From: Sapria himalayana
Taxonomy: Eukaryota; Streptophyta; Magnoliopsida; Malpighiales; Rafflesiaceae
Assembly (NCBI GenBank): GCA_029783825.1
Contig: JAREIK010003341.1
Coordinates: 1-64,000, forward strand
Direction: 5' to 3'
DNA length: 64,000 bases
The position numbers were made by a program, and so were the translations under genes. A model generated the notes under the pieces. It searched no databases, was not told the origin of the DNA, and was given only the letters and a program-made list of their open reading frames with translations. Of this stretch, positions 27,301 to 40,400 are shown piece after piece; position 1 is the stretch's first letter; every line of letters begins with the position of its first letter.

Positions 27301-29112
27301 TTTATTTGTCTATCTGTCTATTTATCAGTAATTCTCTCTATCTATCTTTCTATCTTTCTGTGTATCTGACTATTTGTCTATCTATCTATCTGTATATCTA
27401 TCTAGCTTTATATCTATCTATATGTATAGCTATCTATATGTTTATTTGACTATCTATCTATCTGTCATTCTGTCTAGCTCTATATTTATCTATATGTATA
27501 GTTGTCTATATGTCTATTTGACTATCAATCTAACTGTCTATCTATCTATTTGTCTGTCTATCTATTTTTCTGTCTATCTATCTATTTTTCTTCTATCATT
27601 CTGGCAATCTATATTTCTGTCAATTTATCTATCTGTCTATTTGTCTTCTATCTATATGTCTATTTGTCTGTATGTTTAGCTGTCTATCTATCTATCTATC
27701 AATTTTTGTATCTATCTATATGTTTATCTATCTATCATGTGTATTTGTTTTTTTTTCTATCTATATATCTATCTATCTTACTATATGTTAATAATCTGTA
27801 TATCTATCTATCTGTTAATCTGTCTATTTGTCTATCATGGTATCTGTCTATCTATCTATTATCTATCAATCAATTTATCTGTCTATCTATCTATCTGTCT
27901 ATGTGACTATTTATTTATGTATCTTTCTATCTTTCTATATCTCTATCTGTTTATGTGTCTAAATGCCTATCTACATATTTACCTATCTGCCCATCTTCCT
28001 ATTTGTCTATCTTTCCATCTTTCTATCTATAAATCTAATGTTTTTGTTTATCTATCTATCTATGTATATGTCTATATGACTATCTATCTATCTTTCTATC
28101 TATCTTATTAGCTATCTATCTATCTATCTGTCTATTGTCTATCTATATTTCTATCTTTCTACCTATCTATCTATCTATCTATATGTCTATCTATCTATAT
28201 TTCTATCTATCTATTTGCCTATCTATCTATTTGACTATCTATCTATCTGCCTATCTACATTTCTATTTATCTATCTATCTATCTATCTATCTGTCTATCT
28301 ATTTATCTATCTATTTGTCTACATGACTATTTGTCTATTTGTCTATCTGTCTTTATTTTTATTTGTATATTTGTCTATATGTATATCTATCTATCTATCT
28401 ATTTATCTATTAGGCTATTTGTCTATATGTGTATCTATTTTCTATTTACCTATCTATTTGTTTATCTATCTATTTGTCTATTTGTTTATCAGTCTATCTA
28501 TCTATCTATCTGGTCTCTTTGTCTACCTATCTATTTGTCTATCTATCTACCTGTCTATCTACCTATTAATCTATCTTTCTTTCTGTTTATCTACCTATTT
28601 GTCAATTTGTCTATATGTCTATCTATCTAACTATCTGTATATCTAACTATATGTCTAATTGTCTATTTATCTATATGTCAATATATCTATCTAACATTCA
28701 ATATATTTGTCTATATGTCTTTCTATCTATCTGTATATTAGAATATATATTTATATATCTATCTGGTTAACTATCTATTTGTTGATTTATCTTTCTTCCT
28801 AATTGCCAGTCTATATATCTATTTATCTATTTATCTCTAGAACTGTCTATCGGTGTTGCTGTCACTCTTTCAATTTGTCAATCTATCAAACTACCAATCT
28901 TTTAATCTATCAATCTGTCTATCTGTCCATATATATATATATATAAGTCTATCTATCTATCTATCTGTATGTCTATTTGAATGTATGTATATCTTTCTAT
29001 ATAATATCTATCTTTTTATATGTCTATCATTTTATCTATCTATCTGTCTATCTGTCTATCTGTTTAGCTATCTCTCTTTCTATCTGTCTATCTTTCAGTC
29101 TGTCTATCTATA

Positions 29113-29151
<39 letters not shown>

Positions 29152-31494
29152 ATCTATCAGCATATCTGTCTATTTATCTATTTGTCTAAATGTCAAACTA
29201 TCTGTCTATCTGTCTATCTGTGTATCTATCTATCTATATGTTTATATGTCTATTTGTCTATGTGTCAAAATGTCTAACTGCCTATCTGTTTATTAGTGTA
29301 TCATTTTACATGTCTATCTTTCTTTCTTTCTTTTTATCTTTCTGTATATTTGCCTATCTATATATATATCAATCTATTTATCTGTCTTGTGTCTATTTGT
29401 CTATCTTTATATCTATCTACCTGTCTATCTATCTATGTATCAGTCTATCTGTCAATCAATCAATCAATATATATATATATATATATATTTGTCTATCTAT
29501 CTATCTATATATTTGTTTATCTATCTATTTGTTTATCTGTCTATCTATCTATCTATTTTCCTATTTGCCTCTATCTATCTGGTTATCTATCTATTTGTCA
29601 ATCTGCCTATCTGTATATTTGTCTATCTATCTATCTATCTGTTGATCTGTCTATCTATTTATCTACCTATATGTGTATCTAGATACCTATCTATGTGTCT
29701 ATGTGTCAATCTATCTATATGTATATCTGTCTATCTGTCTATCTGTATATTGTTCTATTTATCTATATGTCTATCTATCTATATGTATATCTATCTATTT
29801 GTCTATATATCTAGCAATTTATCTGTCTGTCTATCTGTCTATTTGTCTATATATTTATCTATATGTCTTCCTCTATATCTATCTATTGATCTACCTATCT
29901 ATCTATATGCCAATCTATTTATCTACCTACATGCATATATGCCTATTTGGCTCTATGTATATCATCTATCTATCTATCTATCTATCTAATTGTCTCTCTC
30001 TCTATCTATCTATATGACTATATGTGTATCTATCTATCTATGTATCTATCTGTCTGTCTGTCTTTCTGTATATATGTTTATCTATCTATCTATATGTCTG
30101 TCACTCTATTTGTCTATCTTTATATCTATCTTTTTATCTGTCTATCTATCTGTCTATATGTGTCTCTATCTATATATCAATCTGCCTGTCTACCTATCTG
30201 CTTATCTACATATCTTTCTATCTATCTATTTGTCTATCAATCTATCACTCTATTTGTCTATCTTTCTATCTACCTATCTGTCTATCTATCTATATGTCTA
30301 TCTTTCTACGTTTCTATCTGTCTATCTTTTATATATCTATATGTCTAACGATCTATCGATATGTCTATGTATTAATGTGTCTATCTATCTTAATGTCTAT
30401 CATTCTATGTGGCTATTTATATATCTATTTCTCTATTTGTCTATCTCTTTATATTTCAATCGATTTATTTATTAATTAATCTATCTCTCTATTTATCTTA
30501 TTTATTTGTATATCTTTCTATCTTTCTATCTGTCAATCTGACTATTCATCTATCTGTTAATCTATTAATTTGTCTATCTATCTGTCTATCTTTATATCTG
30601 TCTATATGTATAACTATCTATCTATCTATCAGCCTATCTATCTTTCTATATATAAATATGACTATCTGTTTATTAATCTATCTGTCTATCTATGAATCTG
30701 TCTATCTGTAAATTTTTCTATCTATATATTTAACTATCTATCTATTTATCTATCTTTCTATCTATCTATATGTTGATTTGTGTATCTGTATATTTATCTA
30801 TCTATTGATCTATCTGTCAATCAATCTGCCTATTAATCTATTTGTCTATTTGTCTATCTGCCTATCTATATATCTGTCTATCTATCTATCTATATATCTA
30901 TATGTCTATCTATCAATGTTTTTATCTGTCTATCTATCTTTCTTTCTTTCTATATGTCTATATATCTATATGTCTATTTATCTATTTATCTATCTATCTG
31001 CCTATATTTCAATCTTTCTATATGTCTATCTCTCAATCAACCTATCTATCTATCTATCTTTCTTTCTATTTGTCAATTAGTTTATCTATCTATCTATCTA
31101 TCTATCTTTTATGTATATGTCTATCTATCTATCTGTCTATATCTATTTGTCTATCTATATAGCTATCTATCTATCTATCTATCTATCTATGAATCTGTCT
31201 ATATGTCTATCTATTTATATTTATATCTATCTACCTATCTATGTCTTTATTTGTTAATATGTCAATCTGTTTATCTATCTATCTGTCTGTCTATCAATCT
31301 ATCTATCTATTCGCATATTTATCTATATGTCTAAATTACTATCTGACTATCTATATATCAGCCTGTCTATCTATCATTTGTCTATCTATCTGTCTAGATG
31401 TCTCCCTCTCTATCTATATATAGATTTATCTATCTATCTACCTATCTACCTATCTACTTATCTACCTATATACCTATTTGCCAATTTGCCTATA

Positions 31495-31535
<41 letters not shown>

Positions 31536-33308
31536 ATGTCTATCTATATGTCTATCTGTGTATATGTATATCTGTCAATCTGTCAATATATGTATCTAAC
31601 TATCTATATGTCTATTTCTCTATTTGTCTATCTTTATATCTATATTTCTATTTTTTTGTGTATATAGCTATATGTGTATCTATCTATATATCTACCTACC
31701 TATCTATTAATCTGCCTATATGCATGTCTATCCATCTATCTGTCAATCTATCTATCAGTCTATTTTTCTATCTATCTATCAATCTGTCTATCTATCTATC
31801 TATATGTCTAACTGTCTAAGTGTGTATCTATATATATATATCTATATGTCTATGTGTCTGTCTATATGTTTATGTATTTATGTGTCTATCTGTCTATATG
31901 TCTATGTATCTATCTATATATATGGCTATCTATTTATCTATCTTTCTATCTCTCTATCTTTCTATATTTAAATCTTGATATCTATCAATCTATATATATG
32001 TTTATCTATCTATCTGTTTATCTTTCTATCTACCTATCTGTATATCTGTTTATCTGTCTATCTATCTATCTGTCTGTCTATCTATCTATCTATCTATCTG
32101 AGTATCCGTCTATTTGTTAATCTATTAATCTGTCTATCTATCTATTTATTGGTCTGTCTATCTTTATATCTATCTATCTGTATATCTATCTATCTATCTG
32201 TCTATCTATTTATCTACCTATTTATCTATGAGTCTATCTATCTATATGTCTATATGTCTATCTATCTATTTGTCCATCTGTCTATCTGTACTTTTGTATA
32301 TCAGTGATTTTGTAAATTTGTCAATCTATCAAAATGCCAATTTTTCAATCTATCAATCTACAAATCTATCTATCTATTTATTTCTTTATCTATCTTTCTA
32401 TAAATATATCTATCTATATGTTTGTCTTTATGTCAATATGTTTATCTATCTATCTTTCTATATGTCTATCTATACTATTTGCCTATCTATCTATCTATTT
32501 ATCATTCTTTCTTTCTATTTGTCTATCTATCTATCTATCTATCTAAAAATCTATTTATCTTTCGATATATCTTTCTATTTATATGTTTATCTATCTATCT
32601 TACTATCCATCTATCTATTAATCTATTAATCTGTCTATTTGTGTATCTATCTATTTGTCTATCTTTATATCTGTGTATCTGTATATCTGATTATCTATCT
32701 TTCTGTCAATCTATTTATCTTTTTATATGTCTATCTATAAATATCTATCAGTCTATCTGTCTATCTAACTATCTATTTATTTATCTATCTTTCTATCTAT
32801 ATTTCTGTTGATTTGTCTATCTATATATCTATCTATCTGTATGTCCATCTATCTATTTGTCTATCAATCAATCTATCTTTCTACATATATATTTGTCTAT
32901 CTGTCTATCAATCTATATGTCTATCTATCAATCTGTCAATCAATCTATCTGTCTATCTGTCTATCTAGCTATCTATATATCTCTCCTTCTGTCTATCAGT
33001 CATTTTGTAAATATGTCAATCTATCAAAATGTCAATCTATCCATCTATCAATCTATCAATTAATCAATCAATCTTTCTTTCTATAAATCTATCATCTATC
33101 TGTCTATTTGTCTATATGTATATATATATATATATATATATCTATCTATCTATCTATCTATTTATCTATCTATCAATGTTTCCATCTATCTATCCATCAA
33201 TATGTCTATCTGCCTAACTATCTATATATCTTTCTATCTATCTATCGGTCTATCTGTCTATTTATCTATATATCTATATATCATTCTATCTATATGTCTG
33301 TCTATCTA
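24340..33308 (+). repeat. CTAT/CTGT tetranucleotide array, forward orientation (~9 kb)
   Basis: Continuous imperfect tetranucleotide repeat; units are mostly CTAT with CTGT, CTTT, CAAT and CTAC variants. Many open frames run through it, all translating to I/Y/L/S/C repeats (for example [11 protein letters not shown]), because CTAT/CTGT repeats contain no stop codon in any forward frame. They should not be annotated as genes. Irregular marker words recur at long range, giving a higher-order unit of about 1.85 kb (see findings). Embedded (TA)n tracts occur at 29117-29149, 29467-29488, 31499-31531 and 33118-33141. Confidence 0.95.
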
Positions 33309-33316
33309 TAGATAGA
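33301..33316. repeat. Palindromic inversion junction of the tetranucleotide array
   Basis: TCTATCTATAGATAGA reads the same on both strands and sits exactly where the array changes orientation, with no spacer. Such a junction fits head-to-head inverted duplication or foldback repair. An assembly artefact at a hairpin-prone site is the main alternative. Confidence 0.85.
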
Positions 33317-34010
33317 TAGATAGACAGATAGACTGATAGACAGATAGACAAATAGACTTATAGACAGACAAACAGATAGATAGATAGACATATAGGCAGA
33401 TGGACAGATAGTCATATTGATAGATAGAGAGATAAACAGATAGACAGAAAGATAGATAGAAATATAGACTGACTGATAGACATACAGACAGATAGATAGA
33501 TATATAGATTGATAATTATATTGATAGAAAGATATAAAACTAGATAGATTAAAAGATAGATAAAAATATAGTTATATAGATAAACATATAGATATATACA
33601 TAGATAGATAGATAGTTTGATAACCATAATGATAGATTAATAGATAGATAGATAGACACATAGACAGATAGATATTTAGACAAATAGACAAATAGATATA
33701 TAGATAGATAAACAAATAGACAAATAGGTAGGTAGACACATTGATACAATGTTTGATAATAGATATGTAGATAGGCAAATAGATAGATAGGCAGATAAAC
33801 AGATAGGCATATAGATAGATAGACAGGAAGATAGACAGATAAATAGACACATAGATATATAGACAAATAGACAGATAGACAGATAAATAGATAAATAGTT
33901 AGATATATAGATAGATAGATGGGTTGATAGATAAGCAGATAGACAGGCAGACACAAATATAGATAGATAGATAAAAATATACATAGATACACAAATAGAC
34001 AAATATTCAG

Positions 34011-34041
<31 letters not shown>

Positions 34042-34482
34042 GATAGATATAGAGATAGATAGATAGACACATAGAAGATAGAGATATATAAAGATAGAAA
34101 GTTAGACATATAGATACATAGATAGATAACTAGATAGATAGACAGTTAGGCAAATTGAAAGATATATAGATAGACATATAGACAGATAGACAGATATACA
34201 GATAGATAGATAAACAGATATATAGATATATAGAAGATAGATTGATAGATAGACAAATAGGTAGATAGCCAGATAGACAGATAAACAGGTTAATAGATAG
34301 ATAAACAGACTGATAGATAGATAGATTGATACGTAATACATAGGCAGAAAAATAGATAGATAGATAATTAGATAGTTAAATGGATAGACATATATACCTA
34401 TAGACAAATAAGAAAATTGGCAAATTGTTAGATAAAAAAATAGACCGATAGATTGAAAGATAGAAAAATAGATAGATAGACA
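33309..34482 (-). repeat. GATA/GACA array, inverted orientation (~1.2 kb)
   Basis: The tetranucleotide array flips strand here: the upper strand changes from CTAT/CTGT to GATA/GACA at a perfect 16-bp palindrome (33301-33316) with its centre at 33308/33309. The array then runs without interruption to the edge of a CACTA transposon end. Open frames on the minus strand are the same low-complexity by-product. Confidence 0.93.
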
Positions 34483-34485
34483 GAT

Positions 34486-35000
34486 CACTACAAGAAAATG
34501 TTTGTTTAGCTACAGAAATTTAGCTTAAAAAATAATCTCTAGACAATTTGCTAGGGTTTAGCTTGGCAATAGCAAGAGATGTTATATTTTACAATGAATT
34601 AAAAATTTGTGATGGATTTGTGATAAATTAGAGATGGAAATTTTTGATTGAAAAATTTCTATTGCTAATATTATCATAGATTTTTGTGCAAAGAATAGTG
34701 ATAATTTAACAACGGCTTTAGCGACAGAATTTCTCTAGCTTTGTAGATCGAAACAAAATCATCTCTAAATAATTATTAGAAAATTTTTTTTATCATTTTA
34801 TATTTAATTTTAAGTGATTATTCCTTAATGATAATTTTCACAAAATATATGTATTTAAGTAGGAATTTTCCCATAGCTATTTGTCGTAGGTATATTTTTC
34901 GTCGCTAATCTAAACTGATTTAATTTTGTATATATTTTATTTGTTTTAATATTTTATGTAATTTTATATATTAAAGATTTGCCATTGCCTATGGATGTGC
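34486..35000 (+). mobile_element. CACTA (En/Spm-type) DNA transposon, left terminal region
   Basis: CACTACAAGAAAA at 34486-34498 is the classic terminus of plant CACTA elements, and it starts exactly where the GATA array stops. If the element is intact, the expected 3-bp target duplication would be GAT (34483-34485). Within the next 400 bp there are short subterminal-type motifs in both orientations (GCTACAGAAATTTAGC, TTTAGCGACAGAATTT, TTTGTCGTAGG, TTCGTCGCTAATC), as expected for transposase-binding subterminal repeats. No transposase reading frame and no matching TTTTCTTGTAGTG end were found in the window, so this is a truncated or non-autonomous copy. The right limit given is arbitrary. Confidence 0.8.
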
Positions 35001-35084
35001 AATCCTTTAAAGACACCTTATACTCATATAATTATAAAAATAGGATATTATAAATAAATAATTTCAAAAATATATAAATATGAT

Positions 35085-35290
35085 TATAAATTTATATTAA
35101 TAAAGACAAATAACTTTTTTTATATTAATAAAGACTTATTCAAGGTATATTAATAAATACAAATATATAGCTTGAATAACTTCTCCTCATCTATATCATT
35201 AGAGGTATATTAATAAATATGAATATATATCTTGAATAAATATGAATATATAGCTTCAATAATTTGAATAACTTCTTTTCATCAATATTA
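35085..35290 (+). repeat. Short A/T-rich local tandem repeat
   Basis: Diverged copies of a phrase resembling GGTATATTAATAAATA, followed by ATATAGCTTGAATAACTTCT, occur near 35,090, 35,148 and 35,200, ending at the T-rich block. Function unknown; it may be part of the CACTA element interior. Confidence 0.55.
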
Positions 35291-35350
35291 TAAATAAATA
35301 ATTTTTTATTTTTTATTTTTTATTATTTATTTATTTATTTATTTTTTATT

Positions 35351-35382
<32 letters not shown>

Positions 35383-35474
35383 TTTTTTTTATTTTTTTTA
35401 TTTTTTTTATTTTTTTTATTTTTTTTTATTTTTTTTATTTTTTTTATTTTTTTTATTTTTTTATTTTTTTATTT

Positions 35475-35506
<32 letters not shown>

Positions 35507-36035
35507 TTTTTTTTATTTTTTTTATTTTTTTTATTTTTTTTATTTTTTTTATTTTTTTTATTTTTTTTATTTTTTTTTATTTTTTTTATTTTTTTTTATT
35601 TTTTTTATTTTTTTTATTTTTTTTACTTTTTTTATTCTTTTTATTTTTATTATTTTTTTATTATTTATATTTTTTTATATTTTTTTATATTTTTTTATAT
35701 TTTTTTATATTTTTTATATTTTTATATTTTTTTATTTTTTTTATTTTTTTATTTTTTTTATTTTTAAAATTTTTAAATTTTAAAATTTTTAAAATTTTTA
35801 AATTTTTTAAATTTTTTAAATTTTTTAATTTTTTAAATTTTTAAATTTTTAAATTTTTTAAATTATTTAAATTCTTTAAATTTTTAAATTTTTAAAATTT
35901 TTAAATTTGTTAAATTTTTTAAATTTTTAAATTTTTTAATTTTTTAATTTTTTAATTTTTTAATTTTTTTAATTTTTTAATTTTTTAATTTTTTTAATTT
36001 TTTTAATTTTTTATTTTTTTTATTCTTTTTTTTAA
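35291..36035. repeat. T-run/A low-complexity block
   Basis: About 745 bp composed almost only of A and T. The first part, to about 35,765, is T(5-9)A repeated dozens of times with short TTTATA variants. The second part is AAATTTTT/TTTAAATT repeats, changing to TTTTTTAA near 35,935. No G occurs in most of it. It is not coding, and polymerase slippage or assembly inaccuracy is likely to affect its exact length. Confidence 0.92.
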
Positions 36036-36912
36036 CATATTTATAATGTTTATATAACAAAACACCATCTATATTGTATATGATATGTAGTATAATCAAT
36101 ACACTCTCTAGATTTTTTTTTGTTTTAATGTTGACATGACATTTTTAAAGGGGTAATTTCAATTAAGAGTATCAATATATTTTTAGTTTTGATGCTATTT
36201 TTTTAAACTTAAATAGTATTAAAGTTTTTTTATTAAATATTTTTAATTTGAAGCTATTTCACATATTCATTCAGTAACAAAAATAGTAAATATTGTTGAA
36301 TTGTGGTGCTGGAGCCTAGAGCCTGGAAGCTAGTTTTTTAACTATGAATTATGTATCCCTCACTGTCGGAGGACCAATCATGGTCTCGATTCTCATGGTT
36401 CTCCGTTCCCCATCACCTCTGTCACAACTCACTTCGATATCATCCCACTATGCTTCATGTATAGATATGCGGCAAAACATCAACTTTAAAATTCTTCCTC
36501 GATCATTGATTGTGCCCCATTTCTTCCGGGTTTTCTTATTAACGAGGTGCCCTGAATGATAACCATCATATCTTTCTCCAAGTGTTAAATGCGAGCGATT
36601 TTTTCTTAGATTTTTGTCTTAGAATGGGTCAATCCGTCTCGTCAAGTTGGTATGTCATTCGTTCATGGTTAGATAAGCATTTTTTGAATCAAACCAATTC
36701 TGTGCTTGATATATCTTTACTGATAGTAATCTTTGATTAGTTTTCCTCTTAGTGTACGTGTATCCTGAAAAATAATAGCACTATCATGTGATGAGATGGC
36801 AAATACCTTTGGGGAATTGTCACTTGTTATTTGTGGGAGCTACATTTATGTCCTACCGAGCCTAATACATTCACTGCATGAGCTTTCGATTTCAAATTAT
36901 AATGATTCTTTG
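36036..36912 (+). other. Unassigned sequence upstream of the TBL pseudogene
   Basis: Ordinary-complexity DNA. A 71-codon frame at 36344-36559 has no recognisable domain. The position could correspond to a decayed N-terminal exon of the TBL pseudogene downstream, but I cannot demonstrate similarity. The phrase TTTGGGGAATTGTCACTT occurs twice, at about 36,808 and 36,909; the second copy is the start of recognisable PMR5N-type sequence, so a small local duplication is likely. Confidence 0.5.
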
Positions 36913-37452
36913 GGGAATTGTCACTTCTTTAATCAAAATTGGATCATAGATAATAGCTATCCTCTTTGTAATGCTTCAAAAACCTCTTATCTAGAGCATG
37001 GATTTAATTGTGTCGGAAATGGAGAGGAAGGATAGACAGTATATGAGGTGGAGATGGAAACCTACGGACTGTCATATTCCAAGGCTAGATGTGCATGTCG
37101 GAGGATTGTGTTTGTTGGTGATTCAATGAGTAGAACACAATGAGAATCTTTGATTTGCTTGTTCATGTCGGAGGTGGAAGATAAAATGAGTGTTTATGAA
37201 GTGAACAAGAATAACATAACTAAACATATCAGATTTCTGGGTGTCAAGTTTCACACCTTCAATTTCACTGTAGAATTTTTTCATTCCATTTTTTTGGTAA
37301 AACATGTCTAAGTTCCCAAACATTCACCTAAGTGAGTCAAGTTAACACTCTGACTGGATATGTTGGATGACATTAATGAATAGTGGATTGATTTAGATGT
37401 TCTAGTTTTCAACACAGGGCATTGGTGGGTACCATGAAAGCTCTTTGACATG
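36913..37452 (+). pseudogene. Trichome-birefringence-like (TBL, PMR5N/PC-esterase family) pseudogene fragment
   Basis: Intact TBL proteins are Golgi acyltransferases that acetylate cell-wall polysaccharides. The recognisable order here is a PMR5N-type start (CHFFNQNWIIDNSYPLCNAS), then YLEHGFNC, then a frame-shifted YMRWRWKPTDCHIPRLDV (37040 onward), then the catalytic GDS motif in IVFVGDSMSRTQ (GDS codons 37117-37125), then YEVNKNNITKHIRFLGVKF, then a segment ending VFNTGHWW (37414-37428). Defects include a frameshift around 37,030-37,100, TGA where the family has Trp after SRTQ (37141-37143), and further stops after VKHV, HSPK and VKLTL. The last recognisable codons run into GTGAGT at 37451, a good splice donor, so this is an intron-bearing genomic copy rather than a processed one. 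The C-terminal DxxH region is not found downstream. Closest subgroup looks like TBL8-11, from memory of the motif pattern. Confidence 0.85.
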
Positions 37453-40400
37453 TGAGTTCTGCCCTAAAAAATGAACTCAATTTTTCTAGTTGTCTGTCTT
37501 GATCATTTAAAAATGCCAATTAGTTTCTCCATTTTTTTTGTGGTAAAAGACAAGTATTAATAAATTACCAACTTGGGGTGACACCTGTTCATTAAAAACA
37601 TATATATGATTGAAAAAAAAATACTTTTTTTAATAATTGACTCATGTTATGATAAAAATATCATGTCATGATCTCGTTGAATCTTATCAAGCTGGTATAT
37701 GAATATATAATATATCATGTATACTCAGCTCAGAATAAAAAAAAGATGATCATTATAGTGCATAGTAAAGATGTTTGAGCCTGATCTTGAATAGAAGTAT
37801 GAATAATAATACTCAGCCTATTTTATTTTGTAATTTTTGATGAATTGAAAATTAATATCTATATGTTTTATTTTTTCGTAGAAAATGTCATTGGAAACTG
37901 TGTATGATTGCATCATTGTCATAATAAAGAATAATTTTTTTTAAAAAATTAAAAATTCACTCTCTAATCAAATATATAATTCAAAGAAGCTAATAAGTTA
38001 GAGTATTTATGACCTCACAATTTATCTTTGCACAAAAATAATGGAATAATTTTATATCTTTTATTTTTTTAAGAGATACAATTATTTATAAGAAAAATAT
38101 AATAATTTATAATAATTTTTTATTATTTGGCAGTTGATATCAAACTATAATATGAATAAAAAATCTCATGAGTATCAGTAGAATCTCTAAAAGAAATATG
38201 AAGTATTAGAGATTTAATTAAATATTACATTTTTTAATGAATAATGTTCATATGTAACTATCTAGTATAATCTCAGAAATAACTTATTATTTTGATAATA
38301 TAATATATTTGATAATAATTGTTTGAAAGTGAATTTAATGTACTATCTAAGAGTTTATTTTTGCAAAAATATTTATAATATTTTTTTGTCATAATGAAAT
38401 TGTATTTTAATGACCTATAATTATAATTTCAAAAAAGTACCTAAGACTTAGAAAAAATTTTATTTGAAATTATATTAGAAAAAACATATTTCATATATAG
38501 TAATAATAATATAATATTTATGAAATAACATGATAAAATATAAAGCAAAACAAAATTATATTATTTTTTTAATATATATCTAAAGAAAAAAGAAGAATAA
38601 AACATATGTTAAAGAATAAAGCATGAAAGAACAAGAGTGATCAGACTTCTTATTGGGATGATCTTATAGAGAAGTGAGAGATATGTTTTATAGGTTTCAT
38701 GTATATTAATTTATTATTTATTTCAATTAATTTTATAATGATGTTAATAATGATCTCCATAAAGTTTGTTTATAAATTTAAATTAAATTTATAAGGGATA
38801 TTGAATGATATTATTTTTATCATTCATCACATTTTTAATGTGGTTATTTATCACATGATCATTTATTTATAATAATAATCAATATGAATAAATAAAATAA
38901 TAATTCTAACATGAGAACTCCAATAAAAGATAGAATTTTGAAATATATTTGTGTAATGAAAAATATGTTATAATTAATAAAAATTATCAAACTAAGTTCT
39001 CAAAGACTTCTTTAGCTCAATACAATCCATTTTGGCACCTTCATGAAAATTGGGTGGTTGTTTTATGAGTTTTTCATTATCAAGTTTTTTAGAATAATTA
39101 TTTGTTTTATTTAAAATTAACAAATAAATCACATGTGATAACTTCTTAAGAATAATAGTATCTAGATGGATTGAAGGTCATGCATTTCTTCTCACATGAA
39201 TTGTTGTCAGTCATAATGCAAGGGTAGGTTGAAAGAAAATTTGTGCTATCTCGAATTTGATTGAATAGGAAATTTAGAGTAAGATAAAATCTCTTTGATA
39301 GGATATCTAGTATAACTTTGTTATATCATTCAGAGAATAATTGAAAGATTAAATTTAACAAAATCATCTCCATGATCATTTAGTCTCTACAAGAGACTTA
39401 TCAATGGTTTGAATAAGATATTTTCTCATCATATTTCCTCTAAAATGAAAGATATCTTGCTCTTGAATTTCATGACCGTTTGAACTCAATTAATTTTATT
39501 GAATAGGAATAATACCTAGAGAGGAATTGGTGGGTAAAAACACTTTTTTATTAGAAATTTTAGATTTTAATCAGTACAAGGCTTAACATCTTACAATATT
39601 ATTGGAAAAAAATAATGCATTATAGTGATTTAAACTTTTTGATAATGTGATGCAATACCTTTGAAAGATGCTAAGAATGGAGATACACACTTCTTTAGAG
39701 AACCTGTAGAAGCCTTTATATCTAATTTTCAATGGATAAGTCTTGAATGGTTCATCAACATTAAAAACTAAAATATACTCATAAAAAACCATCATCTTAA
39801 AGAATATAACTTTAACACTAATATTGTCTATATTTGTAATTGGAGAGTAACATTTATTCTCTATTTTAGTATCAAATAGTTATTGAATGCAAACTCAATG
39901 ATCTTAAATATTATTTTCTCATGTCTACAAAAGTTATTTTGCAAAATAGGTACTTTCAAATACTCAAAAATAAACTTAAAATGGTTAGAGATATGATTTA
40001 TCTAGTAATTTATGATTATAATTATAAATTTCAAATTTATCATGAAACACTTGGTTCCTATAAAATGTTTTTAATAGTTCAATCAAATATTTTTTATTTT
40101 TTATTTATATTATTTTGATGTTAAGTATATTCTAGTATAACAAAATTTGTGGTTCGTTACATGCTCAATGAAGTAAGGACTAAATTTTGTAGAAATGTAT
40201 TTTAAAATATAATGTGTATCAAAAAAGTAATATTTTGAGGTTAAATATATTCATGTAAATATATAATAATTATTATAACAATTTGTATTTGTTATAATCA
40301 ATTTTACTTAGTATTTAAAGTAACCAACATATGAGTTTTCCTTGTAAATTTTTTGATTTATATATAAGTTAGGTTTTTTTTTGATTGTCGATTGAGTATA

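Noticed and set aside
24340..34482. CRISPR-like or minisatellite array with regular spacers
   Set aside because: Units are 4 bp with point variants and no constant spacer. Long-range order comes from ~1.85-kb unit duplication, not repeat-spacer structure.
24433..34488. Dozens of open frames encoding [15 protein letters not shown] proteins
   Set aside because: They are translations of CTAT/CTGT repeats, which lack stops in all three frames of that strand. They overlap one another in several frames and have no domain or codon bias.
37123..37323. 66-codon minus-strand frame
   Set aside because: It is antisense to the TBL pseudogene, whose motifs read clearly on the plus strand.
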